Assembly (NCBI RefSeq): GCF_030503435.1 | Contig: NZ_JAUKPO010000016.1 | Span: 1-64,000, forward strand | Direction of reading: 5' to 3' | Origin: Rhodocytophaga aerolata | GTDB lineage: Bacteria > Bacteroidota > Bacteroidia > Cytophagales > 172606-1 | Length of the DNA stretch: 64,000 bases | Part shown: positions 37,812 to 46,788 of the stretch, piece after piece | Position numbering within the stretch: position 1 is the first letter of the stretch | Layout: each line of letters opens with the position of its first letter | Translations under genes and position numbers: made by a program | The notes under the pieces: generated by a model | Seen by the model: only the letters and a program-made list of their open reading frames with translations | What the model was told of the DNA's origin: nothing | The model's database searches: none

Positions 37812-38723
37812 ATGAAAAAAATACTAATTACAGGTTCTAATGGCCTGCTAGGACAGAAGCTGGTTGCCCTGTTGGCAGACAAAGCTACTTACCAGGTAAT
37901 TGCTATTGCCAAAGGAACTAACCGGCTGCAATCGTCAACTGCCTATACTTATCAATCAATAGATGTTACCGACCAAGAACAGGTAGAGAGTTTGATTGCC
38001 AGAGAAAAACCAGAATTCGTTATTCATACGGCTGCCATGACCAATGTCGATCAGTGTGAGACGCAGAAAGAAGCCTGCTGGCAATTAAATGTAACAGCAG
38101 TAGAATTTCTGGTAAAAGCTTGCAGAAAACATCATTGTTTTCTTGTTCACCTTTCTACCGATTTTATATTTGATGGAGAAAATGGCCCCTATACTGAGGA
38201 GGCACCCGCAAATCCTATAAACTATTATGGCCAGAGTAAGCTGGCGGCTGAGCAATTAGTAACCTCAAGCGATATCCGGTGGGCTATTATCCGTACGGTG
38301 CTGGTATACGGAATTGTGCAGGATATGAGCCGGAATAATATTATTTTGTGGGTAAAAAAATCTCTGGAAGAAAAAAAAACGATACAGGTGGTAACAGACC
38401 AATGGCGCACCCCTACACTTGCCGAAGACCTGGCCATGGGTTGTTATCTGATTATTGAACAGGAGGCAGAGGGGATTTTCAATATTGCCGGAAAGGAGTT
38501 ATTAAGCCCTTACCAGATGGCATTACAAACAGCCAGCTATTTTCACCTGGATGCCTCTTACATAAATGAAGCTGACTCCAGTACATTTAGCCAGCCAGCC
38601 AGAAGGCCACTCAAAACCGGACTCTTAATCAACAAAGCTCAACAGCAACTTCAATTCAGGCCTCATTCCTTTACCGATGGGATAGCCAAAATAGCAGCGC
38701 AGGTACAAACACACAGCTTATGA
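37812..38723 (+). CDS. RmlD-like SDR reductase (dTDP-4-dehydrorhamnose reductase family)
   Basis: 303-residue NAD(P)-dependent extended SDR. The Rossmann motif is GSNGLLGQ (about 8-15), the catalytic region is LSTDFIFDGENGPYTEE followed by YYGQSKLAAEQ (Y-x3-K), and HTAAMTNVDQCE is the RmlD-type active-site strand. Called as RmlD family; but no rml or polysaccharide gene is nearby, so the true substrate may differ. It could equally be a generic sugar-nucleotide reductase. Confidence 0.82.
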   Translation: MKKILITGSNGLLGQKLVALLADKATYQVIAIAKGTNRLQSSTAYTYQSIDVTDQEQVESLIAREKPEFVIHTAAMTNVDQCETQKEACWQLNVTAVEFLVKACRKHHCFLVHLSTDFIFDGENGPYTEEAPANPINYYGQSKLAAEQLVTSSDIRWAIIRTVLVYGIVQDMSRNNIILWVKKSLEEKKTIQVVTDQWRTPTLAEDLAMGCYLIIEQEAEGIFNIAGKELLSPYQMALQTASYFHLDASYINEADSSTFSQPARRPLKTGLLINKAQQQLQFRPHSFTDGIAKIAAQVQTHSL

Positions 38724-38931
38724 TTATGAGTTTTAATTTGGCCAGATGGCAAATGTTCATATCCAATGATAATTATCTGCTAATTAGGAAATTTGCGGGT
38801 TGAGGCTCTTAGGGTTTATATAACTATTTCAGTAAGCATGTGGATTCATCTGCCAGAAATAGGGAATTAAATTTTGCAATTATGGCTAAGATAACTAAAT
38901 TTCAACTTTACACCAGGAAACCAATAACTGC

Positions 38932-40635
38932 ATGAGTTCATCCACCACCACTACTACCACATCTCCTTCTACAAATACTGAATCTTGGGGCTCCAGAGTG
39001 GGGTTGATCCTGGCCATGGCCGGAAACGCAGTTGGACTTGGCAATTTTCTTCGCTTTCCGGTACAAGCAGTGCAAAACGGGGGCGGTGCCTTCATTATTC
39101 CTTACCTGATCTGCTTCCTGTTGATGGGTGTTCCTTTATTATGGATTGAGTGGTCTATGGGACGCTTTGGAGGTAAACATGGGCATCATTCTACGCCCTT
39201 TATCCTGGACACCATGGACAGGCGAAGTTTCTGGAAATACATAGGGGTGTTTGGCATATTTACCAATATTGCAGTAGCCTCCTATTACTGTTATCTGGAA
39301 AGCTGGACCATGTCCTATGTATTCCATTCGGTGGCAGGTACTTTTGCAGGAATGGATCAGGGGCAGGTAGCTAGCTTTTTTGAAAAATATGTAGATGTTG
39401 GCGTATCCACTACTGGTATCCCTTATGAAGCAGTTATTTTCTTTTTACTGTGTTTAATTCTAAATACCTGGATATTAAGTAAAGGATTAAGTGGAGGGGT
39501 TGAAAAAGCTGCCAAAATTGGTATGCCGCTGTTAATCTTGTTTGGGGTATTCCTTGCGTATAAAGGTATTACCCTGCAAGCCGGTAAAGAGGGTGCACTG
39601 TTTGGTGGTTCAGTAGGTTTAAATTTCCTCTGGACGCCTCAGTTTGACTCGTTGGCAAATCCTAAAGTGTGGTTGGCGGCCGCTGGCCAGATATTCTTTA
39701 CCTTATCTGTTGGTATGGGTACTATTCAGTGTTACGCTTCGTATGTGAGTAAAAAAGATGATATAGCGCTTAATGCCATGTCTGCCGGATGGATGAACGA
39801 GTTTGTGGAAGTAGTATTAGGCAGCGCCATTCTGATTCCTATTTCTGTTGGCTATCTGGGTATAGACAGGGTAATTGAGCTGACCGCTAGTGGAGGCCTT
39901 GGCCTTGGTTTCCGTACCATGCCCTTTCTGTTTAGCCAATGGGGAACCTTTATTGGTGCTTTTGCTGGAGTAGCTTTCTTTGGTTTGTTATTCTTTGCAG
40001 GTATTACCTCTTCATTAGCTATGGGTACTCCCTGGATGGGTTTTATGCAGGATGAGTTCAAGTGGACACGTGAAAAAGCTGCCCTTTCTTTTGGAATCAT
40101 TGTACTTATTTTAGGCTTACCTACTGTTCTGTTCTTTAACGAAGGGGTATTTGATGAGTATGATTATTGGGCCGGTACGGTTTCGCTGGTAGTTTTTGCC
40201 TTAGCGGAAACCATTCTGTTTGCCTGGGTTTTCGGAATGACCAAAGGCTGGAAAGAAATAAATGATGGGGCCGATCTGAAAGTACCCTCTTTTTACAAGT
40301 TCGTCATTAAATGGATTACGCCTTTCTTGTTGATATTTGTTTTTGTTGGTTCATTAATTGGACCGGCCGGCGGAGATTGGGGGGCTGCCTTTGCAGGTTT
40401 AGGCAATGGAGAAGGATGGAATCTGGATAACGGCTCTATCATTGCTCAACTGATGAACAAAGGTATAAAACAGCAAATAGCCGCTACAACAGACTCAGCT
40501 CTTGTTGAATCCCTGGAAAGCAGAATTACTTATATTAATGGAGCCAGGTTATTGCTGTTAGCTGTATTTCTAACAGCAGCTTACTTGGTGTTTGTGGCTT
40601 ATAAAAAACGTATTAGAGAAGGGAGATTTTCGTAA
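38932..40635 (+). CDS. NSS family sodium-dependent amino-acid transporter
   Basis: A 567-residue neurotransmitter:sodium-symporter family protein with about 12 transmembrane segments. TM1 carries the family signature NAVGLGNFLRFPVQAVQNGGGAF (split here as GNAVGLGNFLRF and QNGGGAF), which forms the Na+ and substrate site. The N-terminus is a short Ser/Thr-rich tail. The substrate is unknown, but relatives with a small partner gene import methionine/alanine. Its TAA shares a base with the ATG of a 48-codon ORF that encodes a likely small subunit. Confidence 0.93.
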   Translation: MSSSTTTTTTSPSTNTESWGSRVGLILAMAGNAVGLGNFLRFPVQAVQNGGGAFIIPYLICFLLMGVPLLWIEWSMGRFGGKHGHHSTPFILDTMDRRSFWKYIGVFGIFTNIAVASYYCYLESWTMSYVFHSVAGTFAGMDQGQVASFFEKYVDVGVSTTGIPYEAVIFFLLCLILNTWILSKGLSGGVEKAAKIGMPLLILFGVFLAYKGITLQAGKEGALFGGSVGLNFLWTPQFDSLANPKVWLAAAGQIFFTLSVGMGTIQCYASYVSKKDDIALNAMSAGWMNEFVEVVLGSAILIPISVGYLGIDRVIELTASGGLGLGFRTMPFLFSQWGTFIGAFAGVAFFGLLFFAGITSSLAMGTPWMGFMQDEFKWTREKAALSFGIIVLILGLPTVLFFNEGVFDEYDYWAGTVSLVVFALAETILFAWVFGMTKGWKEINDGADLKVPSFYKFVIKWITPFLLIFVFVGSLIGPAGGDWGAAFAGLGNGEGWNLDNGSIIAQLMNKGIKQQIAATTDSALVESLESRITYINGARLLLLAVFLTAAYLVFVAYKKRIREGRFS

Positions 40636-40781
40636 TGAATTCAAGTGCTTTAGTTATGATGGTGGCTACACAGCTGATAGTTACGGGCTTTACCGGCTAT
40701 TTCTTTTACAGAGTGTTAACTGGTAAGCCCAGTACGGAACCAGACTCATTTTCAGAAAATGACGATGAACCCAGAACCTAA
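40635..40781 (+). CDS. 48-residue single-pass membrane peptide, probable NSS transporter small subunit (MetS-like)
   Basis: A short ORF that length-filtered gene calling misses. It starts in the transporter's stop (TAATG, 1-nt overlap), which implies coupled translation. The sequence has one hydrophobic helix (ALVMMVATQLIVTGFTGYFF, about 5-24), a short basic hinge (YRVLTGK) and an acidic tail (EPDSFSENDDEP). Size, N-terminus (SSALVMM) and position match the small subunits described for actinobacterial MetP/MetS methionine importers (family knowledge); sequence identity was not tested. I infer that it stabilises or activates the transporter. Confidence 0.75.
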   Translation: MNSSALVMMVATQLIVTGFTGYFFYRVLTGKPSTEPDSFSENDDEPRT

Positions 40782-40804
40782 GCAATACCTGTTGTTGGGT
40801 TTGT

Positions 40805-41749
40805 ATGAAAAAAGTAAAGTATTGGCTCCGTAACGTTTTTGGCTTTTCCGGGAAAGAAATCAGTGGATTTGGTGTGCTTACAATAATCCTGGTGTTGGCA
40901 GTAGCCGCACCTTTTTTTGCTAACCTCCTGTATTCCGGCAAACGTGCAGAGGCTACTGCAGATATTCGTAAGCTGGATAGTTTAAAAGCCCTACTGCAAG
41001 AATCCACGGCCAACTCTTCCGATATTCAAGCGGCTGTTCCCTCACCCTCCGATAGTTTTCCAATAAGTTCTTTCAATCCCAATGATCTTTCTGTGGATCA
41101 ATGGCAGACATTAGGGCTTCAACAAACCATAGCACAGCGGATTAGTAATTACCGGCAAAAGGGAGGTACATTCCGGATAAAATCAGATTTGCTAAAAATA
41201 TATGGCTTTCCGGCGGAAATATACGCACAACTGAAACCCTATCTCCTCTTACCTGACTCTCTCACCTACACAAAGAAAGAATATTCAACTACTCCATCTG
41301 CTAAGATTGAAAAACGTGTTACGCCGGAAGCAAAACCTGAAAAAGAGGTATTGTCTTTTGATTTAAACCTGGCAGATAGTACACAATTAGTTCAACTAAA
41401 AGGGATAGGACCTGGTTTATCCAGAAGAATTATTACTTACCGGAATAAGTTAGGCGGTTTTTACACAAGCAACCAATTAAGAGAAGTGTACGGCCTTGAC
41501 TCAGTTGTGGTAGAGGAAGTGTTAAAACATGGGTATATCAAAACTCCCATCTTGCAACAAATCCCTATTAATTCGGCCACAGTACAGGAATTAGATGCCC
41601 ATCCATACATTACTCCCAAAATTGCCAACATAATTGTCGACTTCAGAAAACAACATGGAAAGTACACAAGTCTAGAGAATCTTTATCAGATACGTGCGTT
41701 GGATAAAGGGACCTTGGATAAATTAGCTCCCTATCTTAGCTTTGATTAA
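40805..41749 (+). CDS. Helix-hairpin-helix protein with N-terminal membrane anchor (ComEA-like)
   Basis: 314 residues. One membrane segment (about 24-40, LTIILVLAVAAPFFANLL) is followed by a low-complexity linker and three helix-hairpin-helix units: about 97-150 (FNPNDLSVDQWQTLGL...QRISNYRQKGG), about 195-245 (LNLADSTQLVQLKGIGPGLSRRIITYRNKLGGF) and about 255-314 (INSATVQELDAHPYITPKIANIIVDFRKQHG). HhH units bind DNA or proteins; membrane-anchored forms resemble ComEA DNA-uptake receptors. No other competence genes are nearby, so DNA uptake is only a possibility. Confidence 0.83.
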   Translation: MKKVKYWLRNVFGFSGKEISGFGVLTIILVLAVAAPFFANLLYSGKRAEATADIRKLDSLKALLQESTANSSDIQAAVPSPSDSFPISSFNPNDLSVDQWQTLGLQQTIAQRISNYRQKGGTFRIKSDLLKIYGFPAEIYAQLKPYLLLPDSLTYTKKEYSTTPSAKIEKRVTPEAKPEKEVLSFDLNLADSTQLVQLKGIGPGLSRRIITYRNKLGGFYTSNQLREVYGLDSVVVEEVLKHGYIKTPILQQIPINSATVQELDAHPYITPKIANIIVDFRKQHGKYTSLENLYQIRALDKGTLDKLAPYLSFD

Positions 41750-41803
41750 TCAAACAGATAGTTAAACAGCCATGCCAGTCCTTTGTTTCAGAAACCAATA
41801 TGG

Positions 41804-41905
41804 ATGGAAAGTATCTGTGCAGGACGATCTTCATTTACGGAGGCAAAGGACATTGAAAAAGCTTTCAAAAAAGCATTTGATAAGGGCAGAAATACTACCG
41901 CATGA
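41804..41905 (+). CDS. Possible 33-residue ORF or gene remnant overlapping the PAP2 gene
   Basis: ATG at 41804 opens 33 codons (ESICAGRSSFTEAKDIEKA..., then a basic KAFKKAFDKGR tail) ending in a TGA that overlaps the ATG of the PAP2 gene (ATGA). The frame stays open upstream to a TAG without a better start. Composition is protein-like (alternating Lys/Phe/Asp helix). It could be a coupled leader peptide, the tail of a decayed gene, or chance. Confidence 0.3.
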   Translation: MESICAGRSSFTEAKDIEKAFKKAFDKGRNTTA

Positions 41906-42492
41906 TTGAAAAAATAAAAGAATGGGACACACAACTGTTCCTCTTGCTGAATAGCTTTCATACTCCGTTGATGGACACAGCTATGTACTGGATCACAGAC
42001 AAATGGTTCTGGTTTCCGTTTTATGGCCTTATCATCGTTTTTCTGATTAAGCGGTATAAATGGCAAGGGCTGTGGATTGTGATTGCCGTAGTTATTGCTA
42101 TTACACTGGCAGATCAGATTGCCTCGGCCGTTTTCAAGCCCTATTTTTTGCGGAAGCGTCCCTGTTATGAAGAGGCGATCACGCAGATTGTTCATGTGGT
42201 GCGGGGTTGTGGCGGGCAATATGGGTTTGTTTCTTCGCATGCATCTACCACGTTCGCTTTTGCTATGCTGATGTGGCTCTTGCTGAGAAATTCATTGCCT
42301 TATATTTCCTACTTATTTTACTGGGCCTTTTTGGTTTCCTACAGCCGCATTTATGTAGGCGTACACTATCCCTTAGATTTGTTTTTTGGAGCAATGGTAG
42401 GAATCGGATGTGCTTTAGTAATGTATATGCTGTATAAACTACTGAAAATTGATAAACGGGCAATCAGCAGTAAGCAGCAAATAAATAATTAA
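41902..42492 (+). CDS. Membrane PAP2 phosphatase (undecaprenyl/lipid phosphate type)
   Basis: 196 residues, about five or six membrane segments. PAP2 motifs in order: K-x6-RP as KPYFLRKRP, SSHAST in place of PSGH (still S-x-H), and SRIYVGVHYPLD as SR-x5-H-x3-D. This fits lipid-phosphate or undecaprenyl-pyrophosphate phosphatases used in envelope lipid recycling. The start overlaps the stop of the upstream mini-ORF. It is convergent with the LytTR response regulator. Confidence 0.88.
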   Translation: MIEKIKEWDTQLFLLLNSFHTPLMDTAMYWITDKWFWFPFYGLIIVFLIKRYKWQGLWIVIAVVIAITLADQIASAVFKPYFLRKRPCYEEAITQIVHVVRGCGGQYGFVSSHASTTFAFAMLMWLLLRNSLPYISYLFYWAFLVSYSRIYVGVHYPLDLFFGAMVGIGCALVMYMLYKLLKIDKRAISSKQQINN

Positions 42493-42523
42493 ACGCCCTG
42501 CTTTGAAGTTGATAGGAGCAACC

Positions 42524-43213
42524 TTACAGGATATTTAACTTTTTCAAAAAACCATCTTTATAGGAAGCACCAATGGGAATAAGCTTTTTATTGATGATAA
42601 TAGAGAGGTCTTCAATAGATTCTATTTTTTCGATGTTGATAATAAATGAACGGTGTACCCGCATAAAACCTCCGGAACTCAGCCTCTTTTCCACGCCTTT
42701 CATAGTAGAATGTACCACATGGCGGCTGCCATTAGCTGTGTAGAACATTACATAGTCTGCCAGAGCTTCCACATAGAGCAAATCTTTCAGGTGAATTTTT
42801 ACAATTTTGGAATCTGTCTTAATATATAGGTCCTTGGCATAGAGTTGTACTGGTTGCTGGGCATCAAAAAGCTCTTTGGCTTTGGTTACAGCTTTTAAAA
42901 ATCTGGCATAGGTAATAGGCTTCACCAGATAGTCTGTAACGTTATACTCAAATGCTTCTACAGCATAGTCGGCACGGGAGGTGATAAAAATAACCTGTGG
43001 CTTTACCTGGAGGCTCTTTACCAGTTCCATGCCCGACATGTGCGGCATTTCTATATCCAGGAAAAGTACGTCTACTGGCGTTTGCTGCAATACGTTTGCC
43101 GCCTGAATAGCATCCGGGCAAGATTGAACCAGGCTGAGAAAATTGGTTTGCTCAACAAAATGTTGAACAATGGAACGGGACATATCTTCGTCATCAACAA
43201 TCAAACAAGTCAT
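42524..43213 (-). CDS. LytTR family response regulator
   Basis: A 229-residue two-domain regulator. The receiver domain (about 1-120) has DDEDMSR at the acidic pocket, the phospho-acceptor in LFLDIEMPHMSG, the conserved Thr/Ser in FITSRAD, and KPITYARF (Lys). The LytTR domain (about 135-229) has LLYVEALADYVMFYT...FMRVHRSFIINIEKI. No histidine kinase is adjacent, so it is an orphan here and its kinase must be elsewhere. It is convergent with the PAP2 gene and followed on its strand by nothing nearby. Confidence 0.92.
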   Translation of the reverse strand: MTCLIVDDEDMSRSIVQHFVEQTNFLSLVQSCPDAIQAANVLQQTPVDVLFLDIEMPHMSGMELVKSLQVKPQVIFITSRADYAVEAFEYNVTDYLVKPITYARFLKAVTKAKELFDAQQPVQLYAKDLYIKTDSKIVKIHLKDLLYVEALADYVMFYTANGSRHVVHSTMKGVEKRLSSGGFMRVHRSFIINIEKIESIEDLSIIINKKLIPIGASYKDGFLKKLNIL

Positions 43214-43338
43214 GTATACTAAGCTGGTTATAAAAACTACGGTTATTCTACCCGAAAAAGGGAATGCAGAACATTACTCTTGCATTTTGAAAAATAGATT
43301 TTACAAATACAACAAAAAAATCAATTAATTGCTATTCA

Positions 43339-43932
43339 TTACTTAAATCTGTCAGGAAGCATGCGCATTAGGTATTTACCAATAATATCAAATTCCAGGT
43401 TTACCGTGTCTCCTTTTTTAATCTCATGAAAATTAGTATGGGTAAATGTATAGGGAATAATAGCTACTCTAAATGTGTTATTGGTGGAGTTGAAGGCCGT
43501 TAAACTTACGCCATTAACACAGATAGACCCTTTTTCAACGGTAAAGTTACCTGAAGTAGCCTCGTATTCAAAGTCAAAGAGCCAGCTTCCGTCCAGTTCT
43601 TGTACTTGCGTACAAATACCAGTCTGGTCTACATGGCCTTGTACAATATGCCCATCAAAACGTCCATTGAGTTGCATGCACCGCTCCAGGTTTACTTTGC
43701 TCCCAATAGTAAGCTTTCCCAAATTGGTTTTCGACAAGGTTTCCTGAATAGCCGTTACCTTGTAGGTATCTGCTGTAATATCTGTTACGGTCAGGCAAAC
43801 CCCGTTATGCGACAGGCTCTGGTCTACTTTTAATTCTGGTGCCAGTGGTGAGGCAATAGTAAAAGTAAGATTTGTTCCCTGCAGCTCTATCTGCCTGACT
43901 TCTCCAACTGATTCAATAATTCCGGTAAACAT
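43339..43932 (-). CDS. ribE: Riboflavin synthase (alpha subunit)
   Basis: Makes riboflavin from two 6,7-dimethyl-8-ribityllumazine molecules. 197 residues with the duplicated barrel: first half MFTGIIESVGEVRQIEL...NGVCLTVTD, second half GRFDGHIVQGHVDQTG...CVNGVSLTAFN. Motif MFTGII and NG-V-LT in both halves are diagnostic. No other rib genes are adjacent. No riboswitch-like structure is evident in the 80-bp upstream spacer, which instead holds an inverted repeat. Confidence 0.95.
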   Translation of the reverse strand: MFTGIIESVGEVRQIELQGTNLTFTIASPLAPELKVDQSLSHNGVCLTVTDITADTYKVTAIQETLSKTNLGKLTIGSKVNLERCMQLNGRFDGHIVQGHVDQTGICTQVQELDGSWLFDFEYEATSGNFTVEKGSICVNGVSLTAFNSTNNTFRVAIIPYTFTHTNFHEIKKGDTVNLEFDIIGKYLMRMLPDRFK

Positions 43933-43940
43933 AGGTATTG

Positions 43941-44012
43941 ACTAATGATGAATGATAATTGAGAGCGACTATTAACAAATGACTAATTACGCATTTTTAT
44001 TTGTTAATAGTC
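43941..44012. repeat. ATGAAT-family repeat with a 14-bp inverted repeat
   Basis: The left part carries ACTAATGATGAATGATAATT. Within the rest, GACTATTAACAAAT (43967-43980) and ATTTGTTAATAGTC (43999-44012) are perfect 14-bp arms around an 18-nt loop. It fills the hisB-ribE spacer. There is no uridine run, so it is not a typical terminator. Confidence 0.8.
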
Positions 44013-44013
44013 A

Positions 44014-45129
44014 TTATAATACGCCTTTGGTGCTGGGCATACTTTGCAGGTTTTGCACATCTCTGGCCACAGCCATTTTCACTGATTTGGCAAAAGCTTT
44101 GAAAATGGCTTCTATTTTGTGATGCTCGTTCGTGCCTTCTGCTTTAATATTTAAGTTACATTTCGCTGTATCTGTAAACGATTTAAAAAAGTGAAAAAAC
44201 ATCTCGGTCGGCATGTCACCAATCTTTTCCCGTTTAAAGTCTGCTTCCCAGACAAGCCAGTTTCTGCCGGAAAAATCTATCGCTACTTGTGCCAGGGCTT
44301 CATCCATAGGCAACAAAAACCCATACCGGTTTATGCCACGTTTATCTCCCAGGGCTTTGGCATAGGCTTCTCCCAGGGCAAGTGCTGTATCTTCTATGGT
44401 ATGGTGCTCATCTATATGCAAATCACCCTTTACCTTAATTTGCAGGTCGGCACCAGAATGTTTAGCCAGCTGGTCGAGCATATGATCAAAAAAACCGACT
44501 CCAGTTTGCATATCTGCTTTTCCCTGTCCATCTAAATTTAATTCAATAGTAATATCCGTTTCTTTGGTAGTCCGACGCACCTGTGCTTTGCGTGCCGGTA
44601 AGCTCAGAAAACGCTGAATTTCCTCCCACTCTTGCGAAATCAATACAAGTGTTTCATCTAACGCGGCCAATTCTGTATCCGGAGCAGCGAATAGAATGGC
44701 TTTCGTACCCAGGTTACGGGCCAACTTTACATCTGTTAACCTGTCGCCAATTACATAAGAGTTGGCTAGGTCATAGTTGCCGTTTAGATACGCAGTAAGC
44801 ATACCAGTACCGGGCTTGCGGGTAGGCAGTTGCTGGTGTTCAAAACTTTTATCGATATATACAGCTGAAAAATGGATACCTTCCCCAGCCAGTGTTTTTA
44901 TCATTTTATTGTGTGCCGGCCAGAAGGTATTTTCGGGGAAAGAATCTGTTCCTAAACCGTCCTGGTTGGTAACCATTACGAATTCATAGTCTGTCTGTTT
45001 GGCAAGGCTATGGAGGGAAGTAATTACTTTAGGCAGAAATTCCAGTTTCTCTAGTGAATCTACCTGATAATCGGATGGCGGCTCAACAATAATGGTTCCA
45101 TCACGGTCTATAAACAGTACTTTTTTCAT
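44014..45129 (-). CDS. hisB: Bifunctional histidinol-phosphatase / imidazoleglycerol-phosphate dehydratase
   Basis: Two steps of histidine synthesis in one protein of 371 residues. The N-terminal HAD phosphatase starts [18 protein letters not shown] (DxDGT nucleophile) and has the metal-binding region around TRKPGTGML. The C-terminal dehydratase has the His-rich [16 protein letters not shown] and a second HHK motif ([17 protein letters not shown]). The start at 45129 is preferred over three extra codons upstream. No other his genes are nearby, so the pathway is dispersed or the gene has moved. Confidence 0.95.
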   Translation of the reverse strand: MKKVLFIDRDGTIIVEPPSDYQVDSLEKLEFLPKVITSLHSLAKQTDYEFVMVTNQDGLGTDSFPENTFWPAHNKMIKTLAGEGIHFSAVYIDKSFEHQQLPTRKPGTGMLTAYLNGNYDLANSYVIGDRLTDVKLARNLGTKAILFAAPDTELAALDETLVLISQEWEEIQRFLSLPARKAQVRRTTKETDITIELNLDGQGKADMQTGVGFFDHMLDQLAKHSGADLQIKVKGDLHIDEHHTIEDTALALGEAYAKALGDKRGINRYGFLLPMDEALAQVAIDFSGRNWLVWEADFKREKIGDMPTEMFFHFFKSFTDTAKCNLNIKAEGTNEHHKIEAIFKAFAKSVKMAVARDVQNLQSMPSTKGVL

Positions 45130-45203
45130 GGCATGCAAGTTAAGTCTTCCTGAAGAGAAGTAAAAGCATCAGATAAAATTGGCAGTTTCCTCTGATAAAC
45201 ACG

Positions 45204-45211
45204 TAGCTTTG
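45204..45211 (+). promoter_or_regulatory. -7 promoter element for pabB
   Basis: TAGCTTTG fits TAnnTTTG and ends 17 bp before the pabB ATG. An ATTG at 45178-45181 is a possible -33 box at longer-than-usual spacing. The leader would be only about 10-14 nt. Confidence 0.5.
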
Positions 45212-45228
45212 TTAGTAGTTTCCAACCT

Positions 45229-46521
45229 ATGGCAAAAAGGACAACCAACGTATTTACGCCACATCATTTTAGTGAATTCAGGCAAAAAGCCATAGCCTGG
45301 GCACGCCAATTCAGCCATATGCATTTGTTCGACAACAATGCCTATACGTATCCTTTCGGGGGATTTGCTACTCTTCTGGCAGCCGGACATGCAGCTATAT
45401 GTCCCATAACACCAGGAAATACGTTTGCATCTATGCAGCAGTTTCATGATGTGCACCAAGACTGGCTCATCGGGTATTTTACCTATGATTTAAAAAATGA
45501 GCTGGAAGACTTACAAAGCCGTAACCCAGATTATCTGCAATTTCCTCCGGCGTATTTTTACATCCCACTGCATATTATCCATTTTGACCAGGAAACTATC
45601 CGGATAGAGACCTTAGCAGATCCAGATAAGGTGTATCAGCAAATACTATCACAAGACCTGCCAAAAGAACCTGCTTCTCCTAAGATGGCTATCCAAATAA
45701 AGCAACGGACTACTGCTGAAACCTATCTGGCACATGTGGAGCAAATCAAAAAACATATTCTAGAAGGGGATGTCTATGAACTGAATTATTGTATAGAATT
45801 TTTTGCTGAAAATGTATCTATCCATCCCTGGCAGCTGTATCAGGAATTAACTACCAAATCTCCTATGCCTTTCTCCGTATATGGCCGCATAGAAGATTAT
45901 TATTTACTTTGTGCCTCTCCCGAACGGTTTTTGAAGAAAACATGCAACCAGTTACTTTCCCAGCCGATCAAAGGCACCGCCCGGCGTGGCAGCTCTTTGG
46001 AAGAAGATGAACAAATAAAGTTTCAATTGCGGCATAACGAGAAAGAACTGGCAGAAAACATGATGATTGTAGATCTGGTACGTAATGATCTGGCTAGGAG
46101 TGCTGTTACGGGAAGTGTGGTTGTGGAAGAGCTGTTTGGCATCTATACTTTTCCCCAGCTCCACCAGATGATCTCCAGTGTGTCGGCTACTATTCGTCCA
46201 GATTTACCCTTTACCGACGCTATTAAACATGCCTTTCCCATGGGAAGTATGACTGGTGCACCTAAAATTAAAGCGATGGAGCTGATTGATGTGTATGAGC
46301 AAGCTTACCGGGGATTGTTTTCCGGGGCGGTGGGCTATATTACCCCAACAAGCGACTTTGATTTTAATGTAGTTATCCGTAGCCTTTTCTATCATGCCCA
46401 AACAAAATATCTTTCCTTCCAGGCAGGAAGTGCTATTACCTATGATGCGCAGGCGCAGCAAGAATATGAGGAGTGTTTATTAAAAGCCAGAGCCATCTGG
46501 AACATTTTGCAAACCGGGTAA
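45229..46521 (+). CDS. pabB: Aminodeoxychorismate synthase component I
   Basis: Converts chorismate to 4-amino-4-deoxychorismate for folate. 430 residues, chorismate-binding fold. The discriminating motif is PIKGTARRG, with K248 where TrpE has Ala (PIAGT); a lysine here is the PabB hallmark. Other signatures: VYELNYC, NMMIVDLVRNDLARS, FPMGSMTGAPKIKAMELID and SGAVGYITP. No glutaminase component (pabA) or pabC is next to it, so those are encoded elsewhere. Divergent from hisB. Confidence 0.93.
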   Translation: MAKRTTNVFTPHHFSEFRQKAIAWARQFSHMHLFDNNAYTYPFGGFATLLAAGHAAICPITPGNTFASMQQFHDVHQDWLIGYFTYDLKNELEDLQSRNPDYLQFPPAYFYIPLHIIHFDQETIRIETLADPDKVYQQILSQDLPKEPASPKMAIQIKQRTTAETYLAHVEQIKKHILEGDVYELNYCIEFFAENVSIHPWQLYQELTTKSPMPFSVYGRIEDYYLLCASPERFLKKTCNQLLSQPIKGTARRGSSLEEDEQIKFQLRHNEKELAENMMIVDLVRNDLARSAVTGSVVVEELFGIYTFPQLHQMISSVSATIRPDLPFTDAIKHAFPMGSMTGAPKIKAMELIDVYEQAYRGLFSGAVGYITPTSDFDFNVVIRSLFYHAQTKYLSFQAGSAITYDAQAQQEYEECLLKARAIWNILQTG

Positions 46522-46788
46522 TACAAAATTATGGATTTGAAAAAATATTTGGTTACAATCAATCAGAGGTATAAATTAAGCTTAAATATTACATTTGTTT
46601 TTTCCTTAAAAACGAGTTGTTTTATAGGGTTATTTGATTATATTAGCTGCACTTTTACTAGTAAAAAGTATAAATGCTTCAACTAGAAAATCATTTCTAA
46701 CTATTTTTATGATTTTTTGTAGTTATTGGCGTTAAGCTAATTGTTGAATTATTAGATAGTTCAAGCTTTTATATTACACTACCTGCCT

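Noticed and set aside
43933-44013. FMN riboswitch upstream of ribE
   Set aside because: The 80-bp spacer holds only AT-rich inverted repeats; no RFN-element conserved core was recognisable.
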